Program-made: the position numbers and the translations under genes
NCBI RefSeq assembly: GCF_004664715.2
Contig: NC_051071.1
Coordinates: 7,715,231-7,779,230, forward strand
Origin: Peromyscus leucopus
Lineage: Eukaryota > Chordata > Mammalia > Rodentia > Cricetidae
Reading direction: 5' to 3'
DNA length: 64,000 nt
In this document: positions 1 to 8,279 of the stretch, piece after piece
Position numbering within the stretch: the first letter of the stretch is position 1
Layout: each line of letters opens with the position of its first letter
The notes under the pieces: model-generated
Databases searched by the model: none
Told to the model about the DNA's origin: nothing
What the model saw: only the letters and a program-made list of their open reading frames with translations

Positions 1-372
1 GTGTATCTGACTTCCTTCGGTTGGAATTTTCCTTCTAGTGCTTTCTGTAGGGCTGGGTTTGTGGATAAGTATTGTTTGAATCTGGCTTTGTCTTGGAATG
101 TCTTGTTCATTCCATCTATGATGATTGAAAGTTTTGCTGGGTATATTAGTCTGGGCTGACATCCATGGTCTCTTAGTGTCTGCATTACATCTGTCCAGGT
201 CCTTCTGGCTTTCAAAGTCTCCATTGAGAAATCAGGTGTTATTCTGATGGGCTTCCCTTTATAGGTCACTTGGCCTTTTTCCTTTGCTGCTCTTAATATT
301 CTTTCTTTATTCTGTACATTTAGTTGTTTAATTATTATGTGTCGAGGGGACTTTTTTTGGGGTCTAGTCATG
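1..372 (-). pseudogene. L1 ORF1 C-terminal fragment (inverted 5' part of an L1)
   Basis: Read on the minus strand this encodes the C-terminal RNA-binding part of L1 ORF1p; pieces such as ITPDFSMETLKARRTW and IYPAKLSIIIDG are readable. ORF1p is the RNA-binding chaperone of the L1 particle. The frame enters from the left window edge and stops at about 372, where plus-strand L1 3' UTR begins. The opposite orientation of the two halves fits a twin-priming inversion. It is a dead fragment. Confidence 0.85.
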
Positions 373-766
373 AACTATGAACCAAAGGCTGAGGGGCCCC
401 CAGCTGGATCAGGCCCTCTGAATAGGTGAGACAGTTGATTGGCTTGATCTGTTTGGGAGGCATTTAGGCAGTGGTACCAGGTCCTGGGCTCATTGCATGA
501 GTTGGCTGTTTGAAACCTGGGACTTATACAGGGACGCTTTGCAAAATCTGGGAGGAGGGGACTGGACCTGCCTGGACTGAGTCTATCAGGTCGATCTCAA
601 TCCTCGGGAGGCCTTGATTTGGAGGTGGTTGGAATGGGGGGGGTGGGCTGGGGAGAAGGGGACAGGGGCAGGAAGAGAGAGAACAAGGGAATCTGTGACT
701 GTTATGTAGAACTGAATAGTATTGTAAAATAAATTAAAAAATGAAAAAAAATATTTAAAAAATAGG
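373..766 (+). mobile_element. L1 3' UTR and A-rich tail, plus strand
   Basis: G-rich rodent L1 3' UTR, including a run of G with GGGCTGGGGAG, then a terminal segment with an AATAAA signal and an A-rich tail at about 725-766. ORF2 is absent; the UTR follows directly on inverted ORF1 sequence. The reverse complement of the same UTR occurs near 55.5 kb, which supports the assignment. Confidence 0.85.
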
Positions 767-929
767 GCTCCAATTATAAATAAGGTATTGGGACATTTAA
801 AAGTCAGTGAGTTCTCAAGACTACATCTAGATGTTTGTGATTTTCCACCTTTATAGGGTTTTGTTTTGTTTTGATTGTTTATGTTTAATGTGCTATGTGA
901 TGTCATCTTTAAAGTTCTGGGGATAGAAC

Positions 930-1825
930 ACAGTGAGGAAAAAAAGAGTCAGAGACATGACCCCCCCCCCCCCCCCCCCCCCCCCCACCCCCCCCCCCCC
1001 CACGATTGTGAGTCACACAAGAACACCAAGCTGCACAACCACAGCACATATGCAGAGGACCCAGCTCGGACCCATGCAGGCTCCACGTTTGTTGCTTCAG
1101 TCTCTGTGAGCCTCTACAGGCCCTGCTTAGTTGATTCTGTGGGCTGTGTTCTCATGGTGTCCTCCACCACTCTGGCTCATGCATTCCTTCCTCTCTGCCC
1201 CCCACTGGGTTCCCCAAGCTCCACCTATGTTTGGCTGTGGGTCTCTGCTTCTGCTTCCATCAGTTGCTGGATGAAGCTTCTTTGATGACAAACCGGGGCA
1301 GGCAACAATCTATGAGAATAGCAAAGTAGCATTAGGAATCAGAATCATTTCATTGACTTTTTTTTTTCTAGGCCTCTGGGCTGTTCTGCTGTCCAGTTCC
1401 TGCCCATCCAGGCAGTGTCAGGGATGGGCTCCCTCTCCTGAAGTGAGCCTCAAATTGGACCAGTCATTGGCTGATCACTCCCACACGTTCTATACCACCA
1501 TTATCCCAGCACATGTTTTGCAGGCAGGACAAATCGTAGGTTGCAGGTTTTATGTGTGGGTTGATGTCACAGTCCTACTGCTAGCAGCCTTGCCTGGCTA
1601 TAGAGGATGGCTAGTTTGGGCTCTGTAGCTCCCATTATTAGGAGAGTTTGCTAGGGAAGGGTCACTTTTGTACATTCCAGGGAGTTTCCACTGCACTATA
1701 TTTCTACACCGCTTCCTCAAATGCCCCCTTATTCCAGCTGTCTCTTCCAGTACTCTCTTCCTCTGTCCATCCCACCCCATGCTTTTTCAGCATCTAATGA
1801 GATGACCATGTGCTTTTTTCTTTTC
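930..1825 (-). mobile_element. L1 3' UTR fragment, minus strand, with a patch of ORF2
   Basis: Antisense L1 (Lx-like) 3' UTR, alignable by eye to the related copy at 2080-2318 and 5176-5390 (shared text such as CCATCAGTTGCTGGATGAAG). At about 1782-1825 the sequence jumps to antisense ORF2 reverse-transcriptase sequence (CATCTAATGAGATGACCATG), so the element carries an internal deletion. The reading frames across it (for example 1353-1628) are chance. Confidence 0.7.
961..1002. repeat. Poly-C tract
   Basis: About 42 bases, nearly all C, inside the L1 3' UTR where related copies have a short C-rich segment. It looks like a local expansion. Length is likely polymorphic and prone to sequencing error. 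Confidence 0.9.
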
Positions 1826-2321
1826 AGTTCATTTATTATTTAATTAATAAATTTATGTATTATTTTACATCCTAACCATAGTTTCTCTCCCTCCACTCCT
1901 CTAAATCCCTCTACCCATACCCCTCTGCATCCCCCACCATTCAATCCTCCTCTGCTTCTGTTGGGGCAGTCCTCAACAAAGCATGGCATATCAAGTTGTA
2001 GTAAGACTAAGCTCCTTCTCTTGTATTAAGGCTGAGAAAGGCAACCCAATATGAGGAATTGGTTCCCAAAGTTAGCCCAACTCCCACTGTTAAGAGTCAT
2101 GCAAGTAGACCAACTACACAACTGTCACATATATGTGGAAAGCTTAAGTCAGTCCCATGCAAACTCCTTGGATGTCAGTTCAGACTCTGTGAGCTCCTAT
2201 GAGCCAAGGTTAGTTGTTTCTGTAGGTTTTCTTGTGATGTCCTTGACCCATCTGCTTTATTACAATTCTTTGTCCCTCTCTTCAACAGGATTCCCAGACC
2301 TCAGTCTAATATTTGGTTGTG
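1826..2321 (-). mobile_element. 3' end of a second minus-strand L1, left of nested insertions
   Basis: Begins with a TTTATT-rich stretch (antisense of the L1 tail) followed by antisense 3' UTR with the landmark AAGGCAACCCAATATGAGGA. The UTR is broken at 2321 and resumes at 5176. The break holds a terminal-inverted-repeat element, which itself received the LTR element. Confidence 0.7.
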
Positions 2322-2324
2322 TGT

Positions 2325-2845
2325 TGTGGTGGTATTGTGTATTCTAATAAATTTATCTGGGGTCAGAGAACAGACAGCCACTAGATACAAAGGCTAGAAA
2401 ATGGTGGCACTCACACCTTTAATCCTAGCATTCCAGAGATAGAAATCCCTCTGGATCTCTGTGAGTTCAAGGCCACATTGGAAATAGCCAAGCATGGTGA
2501 CACACCTTTAATCCCAGAAAGCCAGCCTTTAATCCCAGGGAGTGGTGATAGCAGAAAGGTATATAAGGCGTGAGGACCAGAAACTAGAGGCTTTTGGCTA
2601 TTCAAGCTTTTGGCTGGTTAAACATGTGGCCTGGTTAAGCTTCAGGCTTTTGAGCAGTAATTCAGCTGAGACCAATTCCGGATGAGTACTCAGAGGCCTC
2701 CAGTCTGAGGAGACAAGACCAGCTGAGGATCCAGCGAGGTGAGATAGCTGTGGCTCGTTCTGTCTCTCTGATCTACCAGCATGGACCCCAATAACTCATC
2801 TCAGGTTTGATTTTATTAATAAGAACTTTTAAGATTCCTGCTACA
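2325..2845 (+). repeat. 5' LTR (521 bp, mys-like)
   Basis: Starts TGTGGTGG and ends CTGCTACA. It contains a TATA box (TATATAA, 2560-2566) and, upstream of it, two B1-like segments (about 2400-2480 and 2490-2545, each with CCTTTAATCC-type cores). It should act as promoter and enhancer for the element. It is identical to 4185-4705. Confidence 0.92.
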
Positions 2846-2847
2846 TC

Positions 2848-2865
2848 TGGCGCCCAACGTTCGTG
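2848..2865 (+). other. Primer binding site, tRNA-Lys type
   Basis: TGGCGCCCAACGT lies two bases after the 5' LTR. The first 13 bases match the site complementary to the 3' end of a lysine tRNA (Lys1,2 type); the following bases diverge. In retroviruses and LTR elements this is where the tRNA primes minus-strand DNA synthesis. Confidence 0.8.
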
Positions 2866-2930
2866 TTAAGAATTCATGAAAAAGCTGTTTGCCTGTGGCC
2901 TTGTGAGCCCCAGCTCAGGCCCAAGCTACA

Positions 2931-3035
2931 CTCAGCCGGTTGTGGTGGCGCACGCCGGTAGGATTTGCTGAAGGAGACAGAGGCAGTGGGATCTTGAGTT
3001 TGAGGCCGGCCTAGGAGGCTTGGGAGAAGCTTTGG
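2931..3035 (+). repeat. B1-like SINE segment inside the LTR element
   Basis: GTGGTGGCGCACGCC followed by AGACAGAGGCAG and TTTGAGGCCGGCCT are B1 landmarks in the right order, with a degraded middle. It lies between the primer binding site and the Tgfbr1 block, so it was part of the element when it last moved. Confidence 0.6.
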
Positions 3036-3057
3036 CCCGGACTGAGCCACAAACAGT

Positions 3058-3356
3058 GGTGGGACCATGGAAGCAGTGGCTACTGCTCCACGTTGCCAGC
3101 TCCTTCTCATCATGTTGGTGACTGCGGTGATGCTGCTACCTGGGACGAAGGGTTTACTGCTGCTGATTCAGAGAAGAATTGCCAGGACCATCGTGTTACA
3201 AGAAAGCATTGGCAAAGGTCAGTTTGGAAAAGTTTGGCAAGACAAATGGTGGGGAGAAATTGTTGTGAAGATTTTCTGTTCTAGGGAAGAATGTTCATGG
3301 TTCCGAGAGACAGACATTTATCAGACTATGATTGCTCCAAACCACAGAGGAGGCAC

Positions 3357-3385
<29 letters not shown>
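3058..3385 (+). pseudogene. Tgfbr1: Captured, internally deleted Tgfbr1 (ALK5) cDNA segment
   Basis: A reading frame opens at ATG 3067 in the context GGGACCATGG. Residues 1-29 resemble the Tgfbr1 signal peptide (hydrophobic, ending LLPGTKG). Residue 30 onward is the start of the kinase region: [14 protein letters not shown], glycine loop GKGQFG (49-54), ATP-type lysine K68 in VVKIF, helix-C glutamate E81 in FRETDIYQT. At residue 88 it jumps to IAPNHR, near the end of the activation segment, and then runs into 29 A residues (3357-3385). Ligand-binding domain, membrane helix, most of the GS region and most of the kinase are missing, so no kinase activity is expected. From memory of human TGFBR1, the first joint falls at the exon 1/exon 4 boundary and keeps frame; the second lies inside exons. 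Intronless, hence from mRNA. The frame ends near 3411. Confidence 0.85.
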
Positions 3386-3388
<3 letters not shown>

Positions 3389-3467
3389 TGCATGGAAACC
3401 ATGACCACACCTAACAGTGACTTTGAAATCTTCAAAAAGATGACAGGATCCACAAAGATGATTCCAC

Positions 3468-3749
3468 ATGGACTATGATAAAGCCATTAAGCCGATTAAC
3501 ACCATGGAAAAATCGACTTTGGACTACAAACTGGTCAGAACAATTTCAAGAGGACTAGTTGAGATGATCCAGCCTGACAGACTACTCAAACAAGGACTTG
3601 AAACAAACCCTGAACTTTCCTATTATGAAAAGACTGGACAAACGATACAGGACTTGATGATTAACCCCAAAATTTTCTTTTCAAGATTCCCTAAAGATAT
3701 CTTCACCCCTAGAAAGCAAAGAGAAAAAGAGAATATAGATATGAGATAG
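3468..3749 (+). other. Unidentified 93-codon frame in the LTR element
   Basis: A frame starting MDYDKAIKPINTMEKS and ending ENIDMR, rich in lysine and charged residues, with no signal peptide, membrane segment or motif I recognise. It sits between the A-tract and the tandem repeats. It could be a remnant of the parent retroelement, a second captured cellular segment, or chance. Confidence 0.3.
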
Positions 3750-3940
3750 ATCATCGAATCTACTCTGAGAAAAAAGATAAAGAAATAATAGGATAAATAG
3801 GTAGATCATTGAATCTACACTGAAGAAAAAGGGGAAGATATAAAAATGACAAAAGGTAGACTAATGAATCTATTATGAAAAGAAAAAAGAGAAAATATGA
3901 TATGATAAGATAAAAAGGGAGATTATGGAATCTACTTTTA
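3742..3940 (+). repeat. Degenerate tandem repeat, four copies of about 55-60 bp
   Basis: The core TAGATCATTGAATCTAC recurs with small changes near 3747, 3802, 3857 and 3918, each followed by a purine-rich GAAAAAA stretch. It lies in the 3' part of the internal region. Confidence 0.75.
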
Positions 3941-3988
3941 AAAAGGAACTACTTGTTTTAAATAAGATAAGTAATGAAAATTTTTTTG

Positions 3989-4110
3989 GTCTGAGTTTAT
4001 CAGATGTTACTGGACTGGACATTGTTAATATATATAATGGAGTTTTCTATCTGAATCTGTCAAATGTTAATGGACTAGACATCATTAATGTAATTTTTGT
4101 CTGTATATAT
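3989..4110 (+). repeat. Tandem repeat, two copies at 60-bp spacing
   Basis: The core ATGTTACTGGACTGGACAT at 4004 recurs as ATGTTAATGGACTAGACAT at 4064, with similar flanks. It lies just upstream of the polypurine tract. Confidence 0.75.
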
Positions 4111-4170
4111 TGTATATACTTATTAGATAGTTTTTCTTGTATTAGTTATAAGCTTTCTTTAATTTTAGAC

Positions 4171-4184
4171 AAAAAGAGAGGAGA
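4171..4184 (+). other. Polypurine tract
   Basis: AAAAAGAGAGGAGA directly precedes the 3' LTR. This is the expected plus-strand DNA primer of an LTR element. With the primer binding site it shows that the reverse-transcription signals are retained. Confidence 0.85.
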
Positions 4185-4705
4185 TGTGGTGGTATTGTGT
4201 ATTCTAATAAATTTATCTGGGGTCAGAGAACAGACAGCCACTAGATACAAAGGCTAGAAAATGGTGGCACTCACACCTTTAATCCTAGCATTCCAGAGAT
4301 AGAAATCCCTCTGGATCTCTGTGAGTTCAAGGCCACATTGGAAATAGCCAAGCATGGTGACACACCTTTAATCCCAGAAAGCCAGCCTTTAATCCCAGGG
4401 AGTGGTGATAGCAGAAAGGTATATAAGGCGTGAGGACCAGAAACTAGAGGCTTTTGGCTATTCAAGCTTTTGGCTGGTTAAACATGTGGCCTGGTTAAGC
4501 TTCAGGCTTTTGAGCAGTAATTCAGCTGAGACCAATTCCGGATGAGTACTCAGAGGCCTCCAGTCTGAGGAGACAAGACCAGCTGAGGATCCAGCGAGGT
4601 GAGATAGCTGTGGCTCGTTCTGTCTCTCTGATCTACCAGCATGGACCCCAATAACTCATCTCAGGTTTGATTTTATTAATAAGAACTTTTAAGATTCCTG
4701 CTACA
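4185..4705 (+). repeat. 3' LTR (521 bp)
   Basis: Identical to 2325-2845 in every line compared, including the TATA box (4420-4426). Followed directly by the right target duplication GTGTGT. Confidence 0.92.
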
Positions 4706-4708
4706 GTG

Positions 4709-5175
4709 TGTGGTGATATATTGTGTCCCCCAAAATACTGTATACTCTAATAAAGCTTATCTGAGGATCAGAGGAAAAAGTCAGCTACTATATTAAAAAT
4801 AGAAGTCAGGCAGTGGTAGCACACACCTTTTATCCTAGCATTTGGGAGGCAGAGATCCATCTGGATCTCTGTGAGATCAAGGCCACACTAGGGAACAGAA
4901 CCAGGCATGGTGACACACGCCTTTAATCCCAGCACTAACCATAGAGGTCTGGAGATCTGTACAACAGTCAGGAAGTGATGTAGCTAGGTGGAGAAAGAAA
5001 ATGAGATTGTAGAACATAAAGGCATATAGGTGTAGGTATACAGGAAGTAGGTCTCTTCGGAGACTGAGGCATCAGTAAGGTGAGGTTGGCTGTGGCTTTA
5101 CCTATTCCTCTAATCTCTCATACAAGCTTTATTAGGGTGCACAATATTTTGGGGGACACAATATATTTCACCACA
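4709..5175 (+). mobile_element. 467-bp element with about 50-bp terminal inverted repeats
   Basis: The left arm 4709-4758 (TGTGGTGATATATTGTG...AAGCTT) is the near-perfect reverse complement of the right arm 5124-5175, differing by a 2-base gap and about four substitutions. The arm resembles the start of the mys-like LTRs here. The interior has two B1-like stretches (about 4785-4880 and 4890-4940). Removing it and the LTR element restores L1 3' UTR continuity. It may be a foldback or MITE-like derivative of an LTR. Confidence 0.75.
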
Positions 5176-5399
5176 GTTGAAAGTCTGTGCATCTGTTTCC
5201 ATCAGTTACTGGATGGAGGCTCTCTGATGACAATTGGAGTAGTCACCAACCTGATCACAGTAGATGTTCAGTTCAGGTTACATATCTACTATTGATAGGA
5301 GTCTTAGCTGGGGTCATCCTTACAGATTCCTGGGGGTTGCATTTGCAGTAACACATCCATGAAATGTTCTTTTATGATACCTCTGGAAGGTCTTTTATT
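5176..5399 (-). mobile_element. L1 3' UTR, continuation right of nested insertions
   Basis: Resumes the antisense 3' UTR interrupted at 2321 (CTGTGCATCTGTTTCCATCAG, then GATGACAATTGGAGTAGTC). At about 5390-5400 it jumps into ORF2, so the 3' part of ORF2 is deleted from this copy. Confidence 0.65.
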
Positions 5400-5769
5400 G
5401 TACAGGAATGTTTTTAGTTATCTTGTTTTGTTTTGTTTTTCTATGTGAAGTTGAGTATTGTTCTTTCAAAGTCTGTAAACAATTGTGTTGGAATTTTGAT
5501 AGGGATTGCATTGAATCTGTAGATTATTTTTAGTAAGATGGTCATTTTTACTGTGCTAAACCCACCAGTCCATGAGTATGGAAGATATTTCCATCTTCTG
5601 ATACCTTCTCCAATTTCTTTCTTCAAAGACTTGAAGTCTGGTCATACAGGTCTTTCACTTGTTTGGTTAGAGTTACCCCAAGACATTTTATGTTATTTGT
5701 GGCTTTTGAAAAGGATGATGTTTCTCTGATTTCCTCATTAGTCCCTTTATTGTTTATATATAAGAAGGC

Positions 5770-5792
5770 ATATATATATATATATATATATA
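5770..5792. repeat. (TA)n
   Basis: Short TA run inside L1 ORF2. Confidence 0.9.
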
Positions 5793-6440
5793 AAATACTG
5801 ATATTTTTAGTTAATCTTGTATCAAGCCAATTTACTGAAGGTGTTTATCAGTTGTAGGAGTTCTCTGGTATGATTTTTAAGCTGCTTATTTTTAGTATTA
5901 TATCATTTGTGAATAATGATGTGTTGACTTCTTCCTTTCCAATTTGTATCCCCTTGATTTCCTTTTTTTTTAAATCTTATTTCTCTAGCTAGAACTTCAA
6001 GTACTATATTGAATAGATACAGAGAGAGTGGACAGTCTTGTCTTGTTCCTGATTTTAGTAGAATTGCTTTGAGTTTCTCTCCAATTAATTTGATGTTCCC
6101 TTTTGGCTTACTGAATATTGCTTTTGTTATATTTAGGTATGTTCCTTGTATTCCTGAGCTCTCCAAGACTTTTTTTGTCATGAAAGGGTTTTGGATTTTG
6201 TCAAAGGTGTTTTCATCATCTAATGAGATGATCATGTGTGTTTTTTCATTCAGTTTGTTTATATGGTAGAAATTCATTGACAGATTTTCATATGTTTAAC
6301 CATCTCTGAATCTCTGGGATGAAGCTTATTTGCTCATGGTGGATGATTTTTTTATGTGTTCTTGGATTTGGCTTGCCAGTATTTTATTGAATACTTTTTG
6401 TATCAAGGTTCATGATAGAAATTGGTCTGTAATTCTCTTT

Positions 6441-6599
6441 TTTTTCCTTTCTTTTCTTGAGAAAAGCTTTCTCTGTGTAGCTTTGCACCTTTCCTGGAAC
6501 TAACTCTGTAGCCCAGGCTGGCCTCGAACTCACAGAGATCTGCCTGCCTCTGCTGCCCAAGTGCTGAGATTAAAGGCATGAGCCACCATTGCCCGGCTA
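6441..6599 (-). repeat. B1 SINE inserted in L1 ORF2
   Basis: Antisense B1: T-rich start, CTCGAACTCACAGAGATC, GGATTAAAGGC-type box B region (here AGATTAAAGGC), ending at the CCCGGC that corresponds to the B1 start. Flanks TAATTCTCTTT (6430-6440) and TAATTCTTTT (6600-6609) look like the target duplication. L1 sequence is continuous across it. Confidence 0.85.
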
Positions 6600-8279
6600 T
6601 AATTCTTTTCTTTGTTGAATCCTTGTATGGTTTGGGTTCAGGATAACTGTGGCCTCATGAAAAGATTAGGCAATGTTTCATCTGTTTCTGTTTTGTGGAA
6701 TAATTTTAGGAGTACTGGTATTAGCTCTTCTTTGGGAGTCTGGTAGAATTCTGCCCTAAAACCATCAGGCCCTGGGCTTCTTTGGTTAGGGGATGTAATG
6801 CCTGCTTTTATTTCCTTAGGGGTTACAGGTCTATTTAAATTATTTATCTGACCTTGGTTTCTTTTTTTTATGTGGTATCTATCTAATCATGCATTTCTTT
6901 TAGATTTTCCAATTTTGTAGAATACAGGTTTTAGAAATATGAACTAATGACTTTTTGAATTTCCTTATTGTCTGTTGTCATGTCTCCCTTTTCATTTCTG
7001 TTTTTAATTTATATATTCTCTGTCTGCCTTTTAGTTTGTGTAAGAGTTTGTCTATCTTTTTGATTTTCTCAAAGAATCACTCCTTTGTTTCATTCATTCT
7101 TTGTATTCTTCTCTTTGTTTCTATTTTACTGATTTCAGTCTCAGTTTGATTATTTCCTGCCCTCTACTCCTCTAGGGTGTGTTTGCTTCTTGCATTCAGG
7201 TATTCTGTTAAGTCTCTAGTATGAGATTTCCCTAAGTTATTTATGTAGGCCCTTAGTGCAATGAACTTTCCTCTTAGCACTGTTTTCATTGTGCCCTATA
7301 AGTCTGGGTGTGTTGTGCATTCATTTTTATTGAAATCTATGAAGTCTTTAATTTCTTTCCTTATTTCTTCCTTGATCCAGTGGTAATTCAGTAGAGAGTT
7401 GTTTGATTTTCATGAGTTTGAAGACTTTCTATTGTTTCTGTTGTTGAAATCCAGCTTTAATCCATGATAATATGATAGGATACATGGTGTTATTCCAATT
7501 TTCTTGTATCTATTGAGACTTGCTTTGTGGATGAATATATGGTCAACTCTGTTGAATGTTCTGTTAGGTGCTGAGAAGAAAGTGTATTCTTTTGTATTTA
7601 AGTGAAAGGTTCTGTAGACATCTGTTAGGTCCATTTTGGTTCATAATGTCTGTTACCTCCAGTATTTCTGTTTAGTTTTTATCTAGATGATATGTCCATT
7701 GGTGAGGTAGGAATATTGAAGTTTTCCACTATCAATGTTTGAAGGTCCATGTGTAATTTAAACTTCAGTAATGTTTTCTTTACAAACGTGTGCCCTTTCA
7801 TTTGGGCCATAGATGTTAAGGATTGAAAGATCATCCTGGTTGGTTTTTCCTTCACTGAATATGAAGTGTTCTTCCTTGCCTCTTTTGATTAATTTTGGTT
7901 GGAGGTCTATTTTGTTAGATATTAGAATGGTAACATCAGCTTGTTTCTTCAGTCCATTTGCTTGAAAAATCTTTTTCCAACTCTTTACTCTGAGGTAATA
8001 TCTATCCTTGATGTTGAGGTATGTTTCTTGTATGCAGCAGAAGGATGGATCCTGTTTTCACATCCATTCTGTTAGTCTGTGTGTTTTTATCGAGGAATTG
8101 AGTTTATTGATATATATTAATAACTAATGACTGCTAATTCCTGTTATTGTGTTGTTAGTAGTGTGTGTGGGGTGTTCATTTGTATGTGTGTATGTGTTTG
8201 TGTGTTTCACTTCTTTTGGCTTTTCTAGTATGAGATTATTTATTTCCTGTTCTGAGATTTTTTTGCTAGTATTTTTATG

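Larger units (their letters stand above)
2319..4711 (+). mobile_element. Complete young non-autonomous LTR retrotransposon carrying a Tgfbr1 segment
   Basis: The order is: target duplication GTGTGT (2319-2324), 5' LTR, lysine-type primer binding site, about 1.3 kb internal region, polypurine tract, 3' LTR, target duplication GTGTGT (4706-4711). Six-base duplications and a tRNA-Lys-type site fit class II (ERVK-like, mys-like) elements. No gag, pro, pol or env is recognisable, so movement must have used proteins from elsewhere. The two LTRs are identical by line-by-line reading, which implies a recent insertion. The internal region holds a B1-like stretch, a Tgfbr1-derived block and an unidentified 3' half with tandem repeats. 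Confidence 0.9.
5400..8150 (-). pseudogene. L1 ORF2 remnant (reverse transcriptase and endonuclease)
   Basis: Minus-strand reading gives decayed L1 ORF2p. The RT domain lies at 5903-6277 ([16 protein letters not shown] core), and the C-terminal endonuclease part at 7410-7634 (YTFFSAP, DHIFIHK, NRYKKI, HGLKLDF). Frames are broken by many stops and shifts, the catalytic FADD-type motif is not intact, and a B1 is inserted at about 6441-6599. The protein nicks DNA and copies L1 RNA in active elements; this copy cannot. Confidence 0.85.

Noticed and set aside
875..1285. 136-codon plus frame with a proline run
   Set aside because: The proline run is the poly-C tract, and the frame lies across an antisense L1 3' UTR.
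3058..3385. Tgfbr1 block as an independent processed pseudogene inserted by L1
   Set aside because: The A-tract might suggest this, but it falls at an A-run of the gene, not after its 3' UTR. I also see no target duplication round the block. Not fully excluded.
3067..3411. Tgfbr1 block as a working short receptor or kinase
   Set aside because: No ligand-binding domain, membrane helix, catalytic loop or DFG region; the A-tract encodes a lysine run. At most an RNA or a small non-catalytic peptide.
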